Source: Ignavibacteria bacterium
Lineage (GTDB): Bacteria; Bacteroidota; Ignavibacteria; Kapaibacteriales; UBA4661
DNA: 64,000 bases
Direction of reading: 5' to 3'
Assembly (NCBI GenBank): GCA_014654705.1
Contig: JACVZY010000012.1
Span: 25,464-89,463 of the forward strand
Both the position numbers and the translations under genes were made by a program. Shown piece by piece: positions 17,382-25,906 of this stretch. Below the pieces are notes generated by a model. That model searched no databases. It was not told where the DNA came from and was given only the letters and a program-made list of their open reading frames with translations. Numbering within the stretch: the first letter of the stretch is position 1; every line of letters starts with the position of its first letter.

Positions 17382-18047
17382 TTACTGGGTTCGGACAAAA
17401 AAGAAGAGCGCAACAACGAGCACTCCGGCGAGAATGACAATGGCAGGCTCCGCGACTTGCTTCCAGAAATTTGGCGCAGCCTCCGGCACTGCCGGCGAAG
17501 CAAAAGCATATTGTTTGCTTTCCAGACTGTAGGCAGATTGGCGAGCAACGGTATCGCGCATTTGTAGCGTAATAGCCTCCAATGGTTGCACGACGCCTTC
17601 GCGTGTTTCCACGTGCGCCATTAAAGAGCATGAAGCCTCACGTTGAAGAGAATCAAAGCTATTGGCACAGGTAAAGTAGCGTACCGCACAATCAGTCAAT
17701 CGCACGACAAGTTTTGCTCGAAAAGTGCTGCTATCGCTTGCGCGATATTGTTTTACCTTACGAACACTGGCAAAAAGAGCATTTTCCAGCATCCACGCGC
17801 CTTCATGCGGCACAATAGAAACGCGAAGTGTATCCTGTGGAAAAAGCGGCGTACGGAGTTGCTTGGCAAGACCCTCAGAAGCAGAGCGCATAAGCGAATC
17901 TATCAGGTCGAGATTACGTGGTGTGTGGGATTGAGCAAGAAGGTCGAATGACGGTGAAATACCAAGGAAATGAAAGAAGCAGACCGTAAAAAATACAGTC
18001 ATTAAGCGGTATTGTGGCGTGGTAAAAAGGCGCATAGAATTTCTCAC
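17382..18047 (-). CDS. Exported, C-terminally anchored protein of unknown function
   Basis: A 221-residue protein with an N-terminal signal peptide (YRLMTVFFTVCFFHFLGISP) and a C-terminal transmembrane helix (PAIVILAGVLVVALFFFVRT), so most of it should sit in the periplasm. The soluble part is beta-rich with three cysteines. The start may be the GTG at 18047 (AAAGGACGG just upstream) or an ATG four codons later. It follows the PH-like membrane protein gene by 15 bp and is probably in the same transcript. No family recognised. Confidence 0.65.
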   Translation of the reverse strand: MRNSMRLFTTPQYRLMTVFFTVCFFHFLGISPSFDLLAQSHTPRNLDLIDSLMRSASEGLAKQLRTPLFPQDTLRVSIVPHEGAWMLENALFASVRKVKQYRASDSSTFRAKLVVRLTDCAVRYFTCANSFDSLQREASCSLMAHVETREGVVQPLEAITLQMRDTVARQSAYSLESKQYAFASPAVPEAAPNFWKQVAEPAIVILAGVLVVALFFFVRTQ

Positions 18048-18062
18048 AACCGTCCTTTACCT

Positions 18063-18569
18063 CTATCGTGCGGTAAGTTGTCGTTTGAGAGCAATAAGTG
18101 ATTGCACGAGCGCCTGCTCCTGCTCATAGAGCGAGGGGCGAATCCGCAAAAGCCGACGGCGACTGCGAAGGCGAATTTTAACAAGTTTATAGACACCGCG
18201 CACTTTAAGCATTTTTTGCCTGCCGATAGAAATAACGTCTATATCGTGCTGCCGAAAGGTACGTGAGCGAAAGCGGTTGGTAAAGCGGATATACGAATCA
18301 CCAATGACAATAGAGCGCCGCATATACCAATTCCCCAGCGACCAGAAGCACGAACCGATAACCAACGCGCCCAAGACAATCACTATAGGATCGCGCAGCG
18401 TGAGATTAAGCGACCCATCCCAAACGGTACCGCGCACGAGCGCATAGCAAATTAACGCCAAAGCATATAAGGCAATAGCTTGCCAATAAAAGTCCATGCG
18501 CACAGGAAATTCCTGTTCGTGCAAAGTCTGTTCATGGGACGATGATTCGATGGTTTCGTGAGCGTTCAT
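18063..18569 (-). CDS. Membrane protein with bacterial PH-like domain
   Basis: A 168-residue protein with two membrane helices (AIALYALALICYALVRG and PIVIVLGALVIGSCFWSLGN), then a C-terminal beta-rich, strongly basic region beginning RRSIVIGDSYIRFTNRF. Two helices followed by such a region resemble bacterial PH/YdbT-like proteins. It is the first gene of a leftward pair with 17382-18047, and is divergent from the sugar-nucleotide reductase. Function unknown. Confidence 0.6.
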   Translation of the reverse strand: MNAHETIESSSHEQTLHEQEFPVRMDFYWQAIALYALALICYALVRGTVWDGSLNLTLRDPIVIVLGALVIGSCFWSLGNWYMRRSIVIGDSYIRFTNRFRSRTFRQHDIDVISIGRQKMLKVRGVYKLVKIRLRSRRRLLRIRPSLYEQEQALVQSLIALKRQLTAR

Positions 18570-18593
18570 GGCAGCGCTGCGTTGATGAGAAGT

Positions 18594-19619
18594 ATGATGA
18601 AAACAAAATACGGATTTTTTTTGATGAAGACAATTTCAAACAACAATACCAACACTCAGCAGATGACTACCACACCAAATTCGCACATTCAAACACCTTT
18701 TTCACGGATATTGATAACTGGCGGTATGGGATTTTTCGGGTCAAATGCGGCGGTACGCTTTCGGCAGCATGGCATCATACCAATTTTGTCGTCCTCTGCG
18801 CCGGAGCGTTATCCGGAGCCACAAAGGAGAACAGTAGCACATGCCAATATTCTCTACCGAGCATCTATAGAAGCCTGTTTGCAGCAGTATACGCCGGACG
18901 CAATACTTCATGCGGCTGCGTTCTCTGCCCCGCTTGCGTGCGAAAAAGAACCTGATATTGCATACTCAATCAACGTTGTCGGTACGCAAAATGTAATGGC
19001 GCTTGCCGCAGACTATGGTATTCCTTTTGTATTTACTTCGACCGATCTTGTTTTTAATGGCGAAAAAAATGTTCTTCGGGATGGTTATTATTCGGAAGCA
19101 GATGAGCCGGATGCACACATTGTCTATGGTAAAACAAAGATAGCGGCGGAGCGTAGTATTCAAGAGCAGTCTTTTGGAAGATGGATTATCTTGCGCACTG
19201 CGCTTATGTTTGGTCGGCGTGTAGCGTGGGCAAATGGTTTTCCACAATTTGCTGTGGATTTGTTGAAAAGTGGAAAACCCACAACGCTCTTCACCGACCA
19301 ATTCCGTACACCCGCCTATATTCCTGACATTGCCGAGGTAATTGTGCATTTGCTCCGTGCGCAGAGGTTCGGTGAAATCTATCATTGTGGAGGCAGTGAG
19401 CGCATAAACCGCACAGATTTTGTGCAGAGGTATTGTACCGTAGCGGGTGTGGATACAAGTGAAATCATTGCCTGCACGATGGATGATGTGCCGAATTATA
19501 CGACGCGAGTGCGCGATGTTTCATTAAACAGCGAAAAACTCCGCCACAGTCTAGCGCAATTTTCTTGGCAGATGACACCCTACGAAAAAGCATTTCAGGA
19601 AATGCTTGAGGGAGATTAA
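18594..19619 (+). CDS. SDR sugar-nucleotide reductase/epimerase (RmlD-like)
   Basis: A ~341-residue extended short-chain dehydrogenase. Seen: Rossmann motif ILITGGMGFFG, DAILHAAAFSAPLACEKEPD, VNVVGTQNVM-like SINVVGTQNVMAL, FTSTDLVFNG, and the active-site YGKTK, with RTPAYIPDIAEVI further on, all like dTDP-4-dehydrorhamnose reductases (PF04321). NAD(P)H-dependent reduction or epimerisation of a nucleotide sugar is likely. The start is uncertain: ATGs at 18594, 18624 and 18663 all precede the Rossmann strand. It is near a flippase and a GT4 gene, which suits surface-glycan synthesis. Confidence 0.82.
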   Translation: MMKTKYGFFLMKTISNNNTNTQQMTTTPNSHIQTPFSRILITGGMGFFGSNAAVRFRQHGIIPILSSSAPERYPEPQRRTVAHANILYRASIEACLQQYTPDAILHAAAFSAPLACEKEPDIAYSINVVGTQNVMALAADYGIPFVFTSTDLVFNGEKNVLRDGYYSEADEPDAHIVYGKTKIAAERSIQEQSFGRWIILRTALMFGRRVAWANGFPQFAVDLLKSGKPTTLFTDQFRTPAYIPDIAEVIVHLLRAQRFGEIYHCGGSERINRTDFVQRYCTVAGVDTSEIIACTMDDVPNYTTRVRDVSLNSEKLRHSLAQFSWQMTPYEKAFQEMLEGD

Positions 19620-19730
19620 AACCCTCTTGTCGCTTGTTTTTATGCGCTCGTAACAGTATGTTTCCCCAAACATTGATGGTACGGCAACAAAACGAAAGTG
19701 AGTAATTTTACGCATTAAAAAAGATTTTCT

Positions 19731-19762
19731 TTGGATATTTCCATTCAGAACTGCTATATTTG
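19731..19762 (+). promoter_or_regulatory. Promoter of tRNA-Lys
   Basis: TTG (19731-19733), 21 bases, then TATATTTG (19755-19762), a Bacteroidota-type promoter 36 bases before the mature tRNA end. Confidence 0.6.
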
Positions 19763-19798
19763 TGATTCTATTGCTCAAGGCAAAAGAAACAATGGTTA

Positions 19799-19870
19799 GA
19801 CCCCGTAGCTCAGCGGTAGAGCATTTGACTTTTAATCAAAGGGCCGATGGTTCGAGACCATCCGGGGTCA
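19799..19870 (+). tRNA. tRNA-Lys (anticodon UUU)
   Basis: A 72-nt cloverleaf. Acceptor GACCCCG/CGGGGTC with discriminator A, D-stem GCTC/GAGC, anticodon stem TTTGA/TCAAA with loop CTTTTAA (anticodon TTT), five-base variable loop, and T-stem GATGG/CCATC with loop TTCGAGA. CCA is not encoded. It has its own promoter and terminator. Confidence 0.97.
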
Positions 19871-19883
19871 CACAAACTACGGC

Positions 19884-19913
19884 AAAAGCCGCTTCATTAC
19901 TGAAGCGGCTTTT
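19884..19913 (+). terminator. Rho-independent terminator of tRNA-Lys
   Basis: 13-bp stem AAAAGCCGCTTCA/TGAAGCGGCTTTT, 4-nt loop, T-run, 13 bases after the tRNA. The symmetrical A/T flanks could also stop the leftward flippase transcript. Confidence 0.9.
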
Positions 19914-19977
19914 TTATTTTCTCATCATGTCCCAAACGTCGGGTTTGAGTTTGAATCAGTACGCAGCACGAACACTA

Positions 19978-21480
19978 TCAAGACGAGGCTTTGACAACGT
20001 TTAAGAGAAGTCCTATGTCATCTTTTCGCAGCAAACCAGTCCCTAAGCACCCTAGCACAAACACAATCACCAGCGCCAGCGTCCGAAGAATAATTGCCAC
20101 AGTGAGCGGAATGGAAACAAGTGGTGTCAGCATAAGCACTCCCCACAATGATAGCACCATAAAGCACGTAAACGCAGCAAATCGGAGCAACATCGTCCGT
20201 AAAGCGCCATTTTGCATAAACTTTTGTACAATCACCAATCCCACGCCTGCCGCGAACATTGTTGCCGTTATACGTGCTGCGATTGCGCCCAGAACTCCAT
20301 AATTCGGTGTAAAAACCACGTTCCCAAGTACCGCGCAGATGCTCAAGGTTAGCATCATCGGCAGAACCGTTCTGTTAAACCCAAGTGCAACAAGAATAGA
20401 GAAAAGGTATGCCACACACAAGCTCGGCACTAATGACCACGCACCAACAATAAATTCAAGCGAAAACGAAAGATACTGACTTCCAGCCGTTGCCCAGATT
20501 GCACCCTCCGCCAAGCTCCCAATGCCAACCGCACAGGCGGTCGCAGCAAGCAGCGTTAGCTTTAAGCCCTCCAGCACATAGACTTTACAACGCTTGTTAT
20601 CGCTTGCTCGGAGCTGCGTGATGGGCGGAGCCATTACTGTTGAAATAATCATCAACAAGCCCACAAAAGGCAGAGTGATGCGCATGACAGCACTATAGAC
20701 ACCAAGCACTTCACGCCCATACAATAGATTGAGTGCAAAGGTGTCGCTTTTGTCTTGAATTTGCATCAGACAAAGACTCACGAAAATTGGCATCGTTTCG
20801 TAGAGAAGACGTTTGACAACACCAGTATCAAAGCGCTTTGTCAAGAGTAGCTTCCACTGACCATCGATGGCAAGTAGAACAATAAAACCCGGCAAAGCCG
20901 CCAGACAAAACCAGACGACGACACGCAAAGGAGTAAGGTTTTCTCTATCGGCAAGGATAAAAATGCTCATCAAAGCCATGTCCAAAAGCCCTGCGAGCGC
21001 CGGTGCAAGCTGGCGATTCTGAGCGCGGCGACGCGTTTCCAAGACCGTCCGAAGAAGAATACTCCGCGCCGCAATGAGACTATACAAAGCATACAGCGCC
21101 ATGACCACACTAATCTGTGGCTCAAGCGCAAGGCAAACACCAAGAAGAACAATGCTAGTGGCAAGCCACAACAAAAAGCGTAGCTGAAAAAACGACCTCA
21201 GTATCCCATCCTGAGCGCTTCTGTCTGCCGAAGCCTCCACATAGAGACGCATCACCACAGAGTGCATACCCATTTCGGCAATGATAATGAACGCAAAGCC
21301 GCTTAATTGCTGAACCCAGAAAAATGTTCCGTTGTCTGCTTTGGAAAATGTGTGCTGGATGGTGCTCACTGAGAGAAAATTCAGCATCATGCCGATAATC
21401 TGGCTCACAGCAAGGATAACGCTCGCACCGGCAAGACGGCGAACGCTGTGGGAAGGAGTGACAAGTGGGATTTGTGACAA
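19978..21480 (-). CDS. Polysaccharide flippase (Wzx/MATE-like)
   Basis: A 500-residue polytopic membrane protein with about 12-14 hydrophobic helices and the general pattern of the MOP/PST exporter superfamily: an N-terminal SVILAVSQIIGMMLNFLSVS helix, a mid-protein YGREVLGVYSAVMRI segment, and YGVLGAIAARITATMFAAGV near the end. It probably flips lipid-linked sugar units across the inner membrane. The only start in frame is a TTG at 21480. It ends close to tRNA-Lys and lies 46 bp downstream of the DUF1517-like gene. Confidence 0.82.
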   Translation of the reverse strand: MSQIPLVTPSHSVRRLAGASVILAVSQIIGMMLNFLSVSTIQHTFSKADNGTFFWVQQLSGFAFIIIAEMGMHSVVMRLYVEASADRSAQDGILRSFFQLRFLLWLATSIVLLGVCLALEPQISVVMALYALYSLIAARSILLRTVLETRRRAQNRQLAPALAGLLDMALMSIFILADRENLTPLRVVVWFCLAALPGFIVLLAIDGQWKLLLTKRFDTGVVKRLLYETMPIFVSLCLMQIQDKSDTFALNLLYGREVLGVYSAVMRITLPFVGLLMIISTVMAPPITQLRASDNKRCKVYVLEGLKLTLLAATACAVGIGSLAEGAIWATAGSQYLSFSLEFIVGAWSLVPSLCVAYLFSILVALGFNRTVLPMMLTLSICAVLGNVVFTPNYGVLGAIAARITATMFAAGVGLVIVQKFMQNGALRTMLLRFAAFTCFMVLSLWGVLMLTPLVSIPLTVAIILRTLALVIVFVLGCLGTGLLRKDDIGLLLNVVKASS

Positions 21481-21526
21481 ACCGGCAGTGAAAAGCAGTG
21501 GAAAGTGAAAAGCAACGTTACGACAA

Positions 21527-22168
21527 TTACAACGACAGAGGCTTCAAATACTCCCAGCCGGCACCGTGAAGGTCTTCCCACGAAAAACCGTCATCATCGT
21601 TGCCGGGCATAATAAAGACAGCATCGCGCAGGGCATACTCAAAATCAATACGCCGAAGTGCTTCGCAAAGCTCGGTAAAGCCTGCTACCGTCCAATACTC
21701 ATCTTCGGGCATATCTTCGATAAGGCGGCGCACCGATTCATGCGGGGCATACTCCAACAAAAATGCCATCGAAACGACAATATAGCCTTTATCGGCACTA
21801 AGGCGATGCGCTTCATCCACGCCCGCGCCCAATTCCTCGCCCTCGGTTGCCATGCTTGCCGATATTTCGCTCACCCACGAATCAAATTCGTCTTCGGTGC
21901 TGGTATTATTGTCTTCTATTAGATAATCCCAATAGCCATACTCCCAATATGGCTTGTTTTCCAGCACAATGGCGATAATTTGTTTATAGAGCGCTCGTTT
22001 TTCTTGGGGTTTCTCGGCGTCGTTTGTTCGCGCTGCCTCAGCAAGCAACCGTCGGAGCCTGTTTCCGGTGTCATCGCTGGAAAGCGTGGCAATCACGACC
22101 TGCATCCCGAAAAAAAATGTTTCCGGTTCGCGTCCCAAAAGCGAGGCAAAAAATCCGCGTCTGTTCAT
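21527..22168 (-). CDS. DUF1517-like protein (soluble half only)
   Basis: A 213-residue protein. VVIATLSSDDTGNRLRRLL, IVLENKPYWEYGYWDY, DKGYIVVSMAFLLEYA, FTELCEALRRID and the end DDGFSWEDLHGAGWEYLKPL follow the landmarks of the DUF1517 domain (helical start, paired W/Y, a YIVVTL-type strand, a final D-x-x-S-x-x-D-L block). Typical DUF1517 proteins carry a signal peptide, Gly/Ser repeats and a membrane helix before this domain; here they are absent but occur in other genes (8403-9038, and the C-terminus of 22183-23637). It is 14 bp downstream of the latter. Function unknown. Confidence 0.6.
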   Translation of the reverse strand: MNRRGFFASLLGREPETFFFGMQVVIATLSSDDTGNRLRRLLAEAARTNDAEKPQEKRALYKQIIAIVLENKPYWEYGYWDYLIEDNNTSTEDEFDSWVSEISASMATEGEELGAGVDEAHRLSADKGYIVVSMAFLLEYAPHESVRRLIEDMPEDEYWTVAGFTELCEALRRIDFEYALRDAVFIMPGNDDDGFSWEDLHGAGWEYLKPLSL

Positions 22169-22182
22169 TACTTTCTCCTAAC

Positions 22183-23637
22183 TTATGATGACCGTCCGCC
22201 AAAACTACTGCGTCCGAAGGAGCCGGAACGACCACTGCGAATACCGCTCACACGCCCGGTGGAAGCGTTTGTGCGAACGCTCACACGCCCAAAGCCGCTG
22301 GGGCGCTGCTTGCCGATACCGGAACGATTACCGCCAACCGAAGTGCCGGAGAACATCGTCGGGCGGCGTACGGGAGCATAACTTGTCCGCGTATAGGACG
22401 TTGCCGGAAGCCGCGACATTGCTGGCATGGGGCGATAATAGGTGTACATCGGGTAGTGATAGAAAAACCACGGCGAAAACATCGGACCGCCACCATAATA
22501 ATATACCGGGGCTGCTGCATATCCGGCATACCCGCCTTGAGCATTCATTTGCTGCGGGTTCTGCATCTGGGGATTCTGCATTTGCTGATTTTGCGGCTGA
22601 AGATTTTGCTGCCCGTTTTTGGGAAGTGGCTGCACGCTTGCGGTTGCTGTTGTGCTTCCTGTTGCGGCATTGGCAGTGCTAGGCTGAAACCGTGTGAGTG
22701 GAAGCATTTCGACTGTGATGCTTTTTTCTTGGTAGGTCACAAAGTCGTCGTTCAGGTCGTCGAGTTCTGTTTTTTGGTTTTCGTTCGGCATACCATACAC
22801 AACGGCATTAATGCCGAGCGTTTTCAAGTTGTCTGCCGTCGGCAATTTTGCCATGTAGCGGTTGTCGAACTGACTATCGGCATCCACATATTTTGCAAGG
22901 CGGTTAGCATCCACCACCATAACAACAGCCGGCTTTTGCGGACGCTTCGCCGCTTTATCGCTCACTTCTTTGGCATAATAGACCAAAGCGGCAAGCGTCT
23001 CGTGCGACGGCACGACACCAAGCGGATGCGGGAAATTGTCAAAACTGAGCACAGGTTCGGCAAGGTCGGCAATAGCGGCAGCAAAAGCAACCGCTTCGGG
23101 ACCGGGAATGTCAGCAACAATCATCGTTGCAGCGGGATTCTCGCAGGTCTTCAGCACTTCGCGCATACCTAATCCGCGTGAATACGCCTCGCGCATAGCA
23201 GGTGAGCATATCGGCGTAATGAGATTGCGCAAGGATTCTTGCGAAAGCGCTTGAATAAGAGTCGGAACGTAGTAAGGCTGCCACTTTGCATTGTCCGAGC
23301 GGGGCTGCCATGCCTTCAAGAGTGCGTCCGGCTTGGTATAGTCTTTCCACGCAGCAGAGCCGGTGCTGTCATTTGCTTGCGCATCGCGGAAGGTGAGCTT
23401 TTTATCTTGCGAACCGACGTTCCAGCCTTCTTTGCGCTGGAGTTCGAGCGTGTCGCTATTGGACTCTATATCGTCATCGTCGCAAGACGTGAGAAAACCC
23501 GTAATTCCTGCGGCGGCGGCAAGACTGGCAAGATTCGTGTTCATCTGGCGGCGAGTGAGCATGGTTGTCCACCACGTTGGGTAATTCGCACTGTTGTCGG
23601 CAGATTGCTCGTGCGATTGGTCATCCTTGAACATCAT
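22183..23637 (-). CDS. Tat-type lipoprotein with Gly/Ser/Arg-rich C-terminus
   Basis: About 484 residues. A twin-arginine signal with a lipobox is visible: TRRQMNTNLASLAAAAGITG, then FLTSC, followed by acidic DDDD. The central ~250 residues form an unrecognised soluble domain. Then come an N/Q/P/M repeat (QMQNPQ repeated), a Tyr/Pro/Gly-rich segment (VYYYGGGPMFSPWFFYHYP) and a tail rich in R, S, G and F ending SFGRSSFGGRSS, like the repeats of the protein at 8403-9038. The start is uncertain: an ATG pair at 23637 or 23634, or the ATG at 23562 nearest the twin arginine. It is followed after 14 bp by the DUF1517-like gene. Confidence 0.65.
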   Translation of the reverse strand: MMFKDDQSHEQSADNSANYPTWWTTMLTRRQMNTNLASLAAAAGITGFLTSCDDDDIESNSDTLELQRKEGWNVGSQDKKLTFRDAQANDSTGSAAWKDYTKPDALLKAWQPRSDNAKWQPYYVPTLIQALSQESLRNLITPICSPAMREAYSRGLGMREVLKTCENPAATMIVADIPGPEAVAFAAAIADLAEPVLSFDNFPHPLGVVPSHETLAALVYYAKEVSDKAAKRPQKPAVVMVVDANRLAKYVDADSQFDNRYMAKLPTADNLKTLGINAVVYGMPNENQKTELDDLNDDFVTYQEKSITVEMLPLTRFQPSTANAATGSTTATASVQPLPKNGQQNLQPQNQQMQNPQMQNPQQMNAQGGYAGYAAAPVYYYGGGPMFSPWFFYHYPMYTYYRPMPAMSRLPATSYTRTSYAPVRRPTMFSGTSVGGNRSGIGKQRPSGFGRVSVRTNASTGRVSGIRSGRSGSFGRSSFGGRSS

Positions 23638-23732
23638 TGGTCTATCCCACAAATATTCTACAAAATAGCAGCTATGACTACTGCCTGAAAGCAAAATACG
23701 CATTTTGCCGGAATGCCGCTAGAAAAATGGAG

Positions 23733-25145
23733 TTATCTTGTGACACTAATAAAACTTGTTTGTACACCGCTTTCCGTCTGTATCCGGCAGCAATACAACC
23801 CCGTAGCTAAATCAGAAATATCAATCGCCAGAGTCTGTTTTCCAGCAGTTTGCATTCCTTCAAAGGCAGAACGAATAATTTGTCCCAATGAAGTGACAAT
23901 TTCTATCCGAACGTAACTTGAGCGAGTAAGTGTATAACTTATGGAGGCTTGGTCTTTCATGGGATTGGGAAATACCACCACTTCTTCTGGTTGTGGTGAC
24001 GATATTTTTACGGCTACACTTGCATTGCAGAGCGGCTCAGTGCTACGGAGAATCTGGTAGGTATTTGGAAAAAGAACATTGTACAAATACAAATAACCCT
24101 CCGAATCAAACGTCGGATACTCCACATTTAAACAGGTTGTCTTGATTTCTCCAGGAGCAAAATCTCCCGCGCAAGGCTGCCCAAAGCCTTGCGTGAGGCT
24201 ACGCGACGTGCGATTCAATGGATTGATTCCGAAAAGCCCGCCACTATAAAACCACGCACCATTTCCCCCTCTGTATGTTAAATTTGCGACACCTATCAAA
24301 GTCTTTCCACAGCTTATCAAGTTATTGAGTTGTAGTTTAGGCTCAATAATTTGCCATGATTGCATAGTAGAGTCAAGAACATATACATTTTCGCCGATTT
24401 GCATGAGTCCGTCTTCACCATAGAGTCGATTGCTGTTTATAGTGAATGCAAAGAGTAGGTTATTTGCAACAGCAAATCCGTTAATAAATATTGCCCTGCC
24501 GAGGAAACCCGATGTTAAACCGTTATCTAATTTTTCCCACGATTTCCCATCATTTGAGTATAGAATCCTACTCAACAGAGCTTGCGTAGAAAATCCGGTA
24601 TTTGCAGCAATAAAAATTCTATCCTTATAACTGGCAATGGCAGCGATAGGATTCGGTGCGAATGGTGTTGTACTAAAATTTACCTCGCTCCATGTTACCC
24701 CTGCTGTTGTAGAACAGAAGAGTACACCGTTAGTTAGAAGTGGTGAATAGAAAGAATAAGAGGTTCGCAAAAAAGTATTCCCACGTAAAGCATACAATGT
24801 CTTACCAACCTCTACAAACTCACCTGTCAAATCGGCTGTGGTACTGCTCCAAGTAACACCATCGTTTACCGAATGAAATAAGGCGTTATCAGTTCTTGCG
24901 TACAATCTGGATTGGTAAGTATTGATTGCCGTCGCGCTTGTACCATTAACCATGACACGCTGCCACGTTGCACCACGATTATCCGTACGAAAAACCCCCT
25001 CGTTTGCTACCACAAACATACTTTTTTTGTACGCCACAAAGCGCTGAACGCTTAGTTGTGGAGTAAAACTCACATCCACTAGCATTTGTGCTTCAAGAGG
25101 TGCAACAATGAGAACCGAAGCAAGCAGGAAGAGGAGAAACCTCAT
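23733..25145 (-). CDS. Secreted protein with type IX secretion sorting domain
   Basis: A 470-residue exported protein. Signal peptide MRFLLFLLASVLIVAPLEAQ, then a beta-propeller-like body with repeated motifs such as VFRTDNRGATWQRV, LFHSVNDGVTWSS and ILYSNDGKSWEKL (sialidase/photosystem-stability-factor-like blades). The last ~80 residues are a Por secretion tail: VVFPNPMKDQASISYTL, an IVTSLGQII turn and ATGLYCCRI. Cargo of this type crosses the outer membrane through the T9SS. The ATG at 25145 is chosen for the signal peptide. Role unknown, probably surface or extracellular. Confidence 0.88.
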   Translation of the reverse strand: MRFLLFLLASVLIVAPLEAQMLVDVSFTPQLSVQRFVAYKKSMFVVANEGVFRTDNRGATWQRVMVNGTSATAINTYQSRLYARTDNALFHSVNDGVTWSSTTADLTGEFVEVGKTLYALRGNTFLRTSYSFYSPLLTNGVLFCSTTAGVTWSEVNFSTTPFAPNPIAAIASYKDRIFIAANTGFSTQALLSRILYSNDGKSWEKLDNGLTSGFLGRAIFINGFAVANNLLFAFTINSNRLYGEDGLMQIGENVYVLDSTMQSWQIIEPKLQLNNLISCGKTLIGVANLTYRGGNGAWFYSGGLFGINPLNRTSRSLTQGFGQPCAGDFAPGEIKTTCLNVEYPTFDSEGYLYLYNVLFPNTYQILRSTEPLCNASVAVKISSPQPEEVVVFPNPMKDQASISYTLTRSSYVRIEIVTSLGQIIRSAFEGMQTAGKQTLAIDISDLATGLYCCRIQTESGVQTSFISVTR

Positions 25146-25220
25146 AATTATCACAGCGGAAAAAGGAAAAATAGACTGCATACTGCTGTAAAATACACTT
25201 TTTGCACCAAAGCCTCAAAA

Positions 25221-25265
25221 AAACAGCACACCCCGCACAAAGCAAGATTCTGTGCGGGGTGTGCT
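25221..25265 (-). terminator. Hairpin repeat copy A / hicB terminator
   Basis: CACACCCCGCACA.../TGTGCGGGGTGTG stem; on the minus strand it is followed by a run of T, so it should end the hicAB transcript. Its 40 bases at 25221-25260 match copy B (25831-25870) at 36 positions. Confidence 0.75.
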
Positions 25266-25267
25266 AA

Positions 25268-25492
25268 TTACTCATCTGCAAGTTGATACATCAGAGGTCG
25301 GTATCGAGGTGTTGGCGGTGTTTTGCCAAGCGCTACCGTTGCTTCCAGCCATGCAGATTTTGCTATCAATACTTCATGGAGTGCATCGTCGGGTGTTTCG
25401 CCGAAGGCAGAGCAGTGTTCGAGATCAGGAATATCAGCAATGTAGCCTTCATCTTCATCGCTGTAAAAAATGTTAATATGATAGTCTTTCAT
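25268..25492 (-). CDS. hicB: HicB-family antitoxin
   Basis: A 74-residue protein with the HicB RNase-H-like fold: INIFYSDEDEGYIADIPDL, CSAFGETPDDALHEVLIA and a WLE segment. HicB binds and inhibits HicA and, in many systems, represses the operon. There is no C-terminal DNA-binding extension here. Its ATG overlaps the hicA stop by one base (TAATG), so it is translationally coupled. The pair is bracketed by hairpin repeats. Confidence 0.88.
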   Translation of the reverse strand: MKDYHINIFYSDEDEGYIADIPDLEHCSAFGETPDDALHEVLIAKSAWLEATVALGKTPPTPRYRPLMYQLADE

Positions 25493-25743
25493 TATTCTTC
25501 CTCCAAAGGTAGATTATATTTTTCGACCAACGCCAAGAATTGCTTGATTTGATAAGGCTTTGCCTGACCATTGACATTTTGCAAATTCACGATTTCCGCA
25601 ATATCATTTCGAACAAAAATGCTATGGCTACCATTTGTTCTATCTAATCGAAAACCAAACGACATCACCAAGCTGACCATATCCTGAAAATGTACATTTT
25701 TTCGGTTTTGTACGATGCTCCGAAGAAGTTTACGTTTTTTCAT
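25492..25743 (-). CDS. hicA: HicA-family mRNA interferase toxin
   Basis: An 83-residue protein of the HicA family (double-stranded RNA-binding fold). It has the catalytic His in GSHSIF, KRKLLRSIVQN near the start and the FVRNDIAEIVNLQNVNGQAK strand pair. HicA cleaves mRNA and stops growth until neutralised by HicB. I use the ATG at 25743; the longer frame from 25791 adds 16 residues without family support. It is the first gene of the pair, 163 bp downstream of the glnN stop on the same strand. Confidence 0.87.
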   Translation of the reverse strand: MKKRKLLRSIVQNRKNVHFQDMVSLVMSFGFRLDRTNGSHSIFVRNDIAEIVNLQNVNGQAKPYQIKQFLALVEKYNLPLEEE

Positions 25744-25830
25744 GCTTGGGCAATCGTTATAGTGAAAAAACTGAAGAATTGCGTTGAACAAAATAATCTA
25801 CTCACGGCGCTTTTCAAAGCAGTTTTTTGC

Positions 25831-25875
25831 AAACAGCAAACCCCGCACAAAACAAGATTCTGCGCAGGGTTTGAC
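25831..25875 (-). repeat. Hairpin repeat copy B, downstream of glnN
   Basis: Near-copy of repeat A exactly 610 bp away, in direct orientation. It lies 32 bp past the glnN stop and probably ends that transcript, though its T-run is weaker than in copy A. A and B together bracket hicAB. Confidence 0.7.
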
Positions 25876-25906
25876 TCAGTTGTGGTGTGCTTCGGGTGAG
25901 AGGTGA

